A stretch of 6,482 nt of DNA from Chloroflexota bacterium (GTDB lineage Bacteria > Chloroflexota > Dehalococcoidia > Lucifugimonadales > VGZR01), in the NCBI GenBank assembly GCA_027625225.1, contig JAQBWG010000110.1, forward strand, positions 1 through 6,482. Direction: 5' to 3'. How positions within the stretch are numbered: the first letter of the stretch is position 1; each line of letters opens with the position of its first letter. The notes beneath the pieces were generated by a model. The model searched no databases and was not told where the DNA came from. It saw only the letters and a list, made by a program, of their open reading frames with translations. Positions 5,588 through 6,482 of this stretch are shown here, in pieces. The translations under genes and the position numbers were made by a program.

Positions 5588-5597
5588 CACGTGTCAA
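5569..5597 (-). promoter_or_regulatory. Promoter P1 of the sulfite reductase leader
   Basis: On the minus strand there is a consensus -35 TTGACA (5597-5592), a 17-nt spacer, and -10 TAGATT (5574-5569) preceded by TGC (extended -10). Transcription should begin near 5562, four bases before the leader peptide ATG. The whole leader to the reductase ATG is then about 170 nt. Confidence 0.65.
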
Positions 5598-5599
5598 CA
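5583..5599. repeat. Direct repeat TGTTGAC x2 at 10-bp period
   Basis: On the minus strand TGTTGAC occurs at 5599-5593 and again at 5589-5583, one helical turn apart, overlapping both -35 elements. It may be two tandem half-sites for an activator or repressor. It may also simply reflect duplicated -35 hexamers. Confidence 0.5.
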
Positions 5600-5639
5600 A
5601 TCAGGGTGATTCTAGCACACCCACCGGATTAGACGCTGG

Positions 5640-5690
5640 CCGGCTGGATGCAAACTAGTGATTTGGCGCACAATCCAGCTTGCTTGCCGG
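5640..5690. repeat. Interrupted inverted repeat between divergent promoters
   Basis: GCTGGAT (5643-5649) and ATCCAGC (5673-5679) are exact inverted repeats 23 nt apart. CCGGC (5640-5644) and GCCGG (5686-5690) extend the symmetry outside them. The structure lies between the sulfite reductase promoters and the -10 of the ccdA-like gene. It could be an operator or a stem-loop in an unseen longer leader of the ccdA-like gene. I match it to no known riboswitch. Confidence 0.4.
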
Positions 5691-5731
5691 GGTCGTAGTA
5701 GTGACAGAGGGGCGGAAACACTTTGTGAGGA

Positions 5732-5737
5732 TATAAT
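5732..5737 (+). promoter_or_regulatory. Consensus -10 (TATAAT) for the ccdA-like gene
   Basis: TATAAT lies 24 nt before the ATG at 5762. The predicted transcript start is near 5744, giving a UTR of about 18 nt that holds the Shine-Dalgarno AGGTGGG (5748-5754). No good -35 is seen 16-18 nt upstream, where the sequence is G-rich, so an activator may be needed. Confidence 0.5.
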
Positions 5738-5761
5738 CTCTGTAGTTAGGTGGGTATCCAG

Positions 5762-6482
5762 ATGATTGAAGCGGGACTAGTCGGATTTGCATTTACAGCG
5801 GGAACGGTTGCTGCATTCAATCCATGCGGGGCAGCGATGTTTCCCGCATATGTTGGCTATCAGCTCGCCTCTGAAGACGAGAACGAGAGGAAACATCCTG
5901 TCATTGCAGGGCTAGGTGGCCTCATGACAGGGCTGGCAGCGACGGCAGGGTTCATTGTGGTGTTCGGTGTCGTGGGGGTTGCACTAGCATTTGGCATACG
6001 GGCTATCGGTAATTTCCTTCCGTTCGTCGGGCTAGCGGTAGGAATTATCATCGCAGGGCTGGGGCTATGGTTGCTTATCTCTCGGAAGAAAATCGGCATT
6101 ATGGCTGCAAGCAGGGTGAACCTTGGCGCTGGCAAGGGGCTGAAGAACATTTTCCTGTTCGGTATCGCCTACGCGATTGCCTCGCTTAGCTGCGCGCTTC
6201 CCATATTCCTGGCAGCGGTAGGCATCGTAGCCGGACAATCGTTCAGCGCAGACCTGTTGCTAGAAACGATTGTCCACACGCTTAGCTATGGCCTGGGTAT
6301 GGGCGTGATAATGGTGGCCGCAGCAGTGGGCGTGGTGTTCTTCAGGTCAACGGTACAGACGGTCATCCGTAAGATGATGCGGTACATCGAGCCTATCGGC
6401 AATCTAGCTATGATTGGCGCGGGTGTGTACCTTATCTACTACTGGTCGCTGGGCAAGGGATCTGAGCTTCTATCCCTACAAG
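5762..6482 (+). CDS. ccdA: CcdA/DsbD-type thiol-disulfide membrane transporter (3' end outside window)
   Basis: The first 240 codons are present and open to the window edge. CcdA proteins carry reducing equivalents from cytoplasmic thioredoxin across the membrane for cytochrome c maturation and other extracytoplasmic thiol reactions. The two redox cysteines are in the expected places: C22 in FNPCGAAMFP at the end of helix 1, and C144 in SLSCALPIFL in helix 4. About six hydrophobic helices are visible (near 4-30, 48-76, 82-107, 129-157, 165-195, 209-229), with charged loops ASEDENERKH (36-45) and SRKK (107-110). The ATG at 5762 is preceded by AGGTGGG at 7-nt spacing. The gene is divergent from the sulfite reductase gene, and whether they share control is unknown. 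Usual family members end soon after helix 6, so little is probably missing. Confidence 0.88.
   Translation, partial: MIEAGLVGFAFTAGTVAAFNPCGAAMFPAYVGYQLASEDENERKHPVIAGLGGLMTGLAATAGFIVVFGVVGVALAFGIRAIGNFLPFVGLAVGIIIAGLGLWLLISRKKIGIMAASRVNLGAGKGLKNIFLFGIAYAIASLSCALPIFLAAVGIVAGQSFSADLLLETIVHTLSYGLGMGVIMVAAAVGVVFFRSTVQTVIRKMMRYIEPIGNLAMIGAGVYLIYYWSLGKGSELLSLQ

Noticed and set aside
1..6482. CRISPR array, tRNA, rRNA, insertion sequence or phage genes
   Set aside because: No repeat-spacer pattern, tRNA-like cloverleaf, transposase or phage protein signature was seen on either strand.

Overview
The window is about 6.5 kb of moderately high-GC bacterial DNA holding six protein genes, one very short leader-peptide gene and several clear control elements. 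The lineage cannot be fixed from sequence alone. A soluble NHL/PAL-type beta-propeller, a chlorite-dismutase-fold (HemQ-like) protein, an orphan LPG-synthase C domain and a two-cysteine-motif ferredoxin-type sulfite reductase, together with several TATAAT-type promoters lying very close to start codons, would fit Chloroflexota (Dehalococcoidia-like), but this is inference.

Layout. A perfect 24-nt palindrome sits at the left edge (10-33). A minus-strand pair follows: a HemQ/chlorite-dismutase family gene (1065-1775), then an NHL-repeat gene resembling peptidyl-alpha-hydroxyglycine alpha-amidating lyase (99-1025). Both are probably read from an extended -10 promoter at 1811-1819. Reading the other way are an LPG_synthase_C (DUF2156-like) acyl/aminoacyl-transferase-type gene (1858-2967) and a small two-helix membrane protein (3103-3477). 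A strong bidirectional hairpin terminator (3534-3571) separates these from the convergent siroheme sulfite reductase gene (3617-5392, minus). At the right edge a CcdA-like thiol-disulfide membrane transporter (from 5762, plus) is transcribed divergently and runs off the window.

The most interesting part is the 170-nt leader of the sulfite reductase gene (5393-5562, minus strand). It appears to encode a 16-residue peptide, MTTTHIYKVCVCSNGP, with two closely spaced cysteine codons. Its stop codon lies inside one arm of a set of mutually exclusive RNA hairpins, which end in a perfect 8-bp intrinsic terminator followed by a U-rich tract, just upstream of the reductase's strong Shine-Dalgarno sequence. 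This is the layout of a classical ribosome-mediated attenuator. Cysteine shortage would stall the ribosome on the Cys codons, free an antiterminator, and switch on the enzyme that makes sulfide for cysteine synthesis. The leader promoter places the peptide ATG about 4 nt from the predicted transcript start, so the peptide may be translated from a nearly leaderless mRNA.

Functionally, the window leans toward tetrapyrrole and thiol chemistry: siroheme sulfite reductase, a coproheme/heme-binding Cld-family protein, and CcdA. The lipid-type transferase and the small membrane protein have no evident link to that theme.
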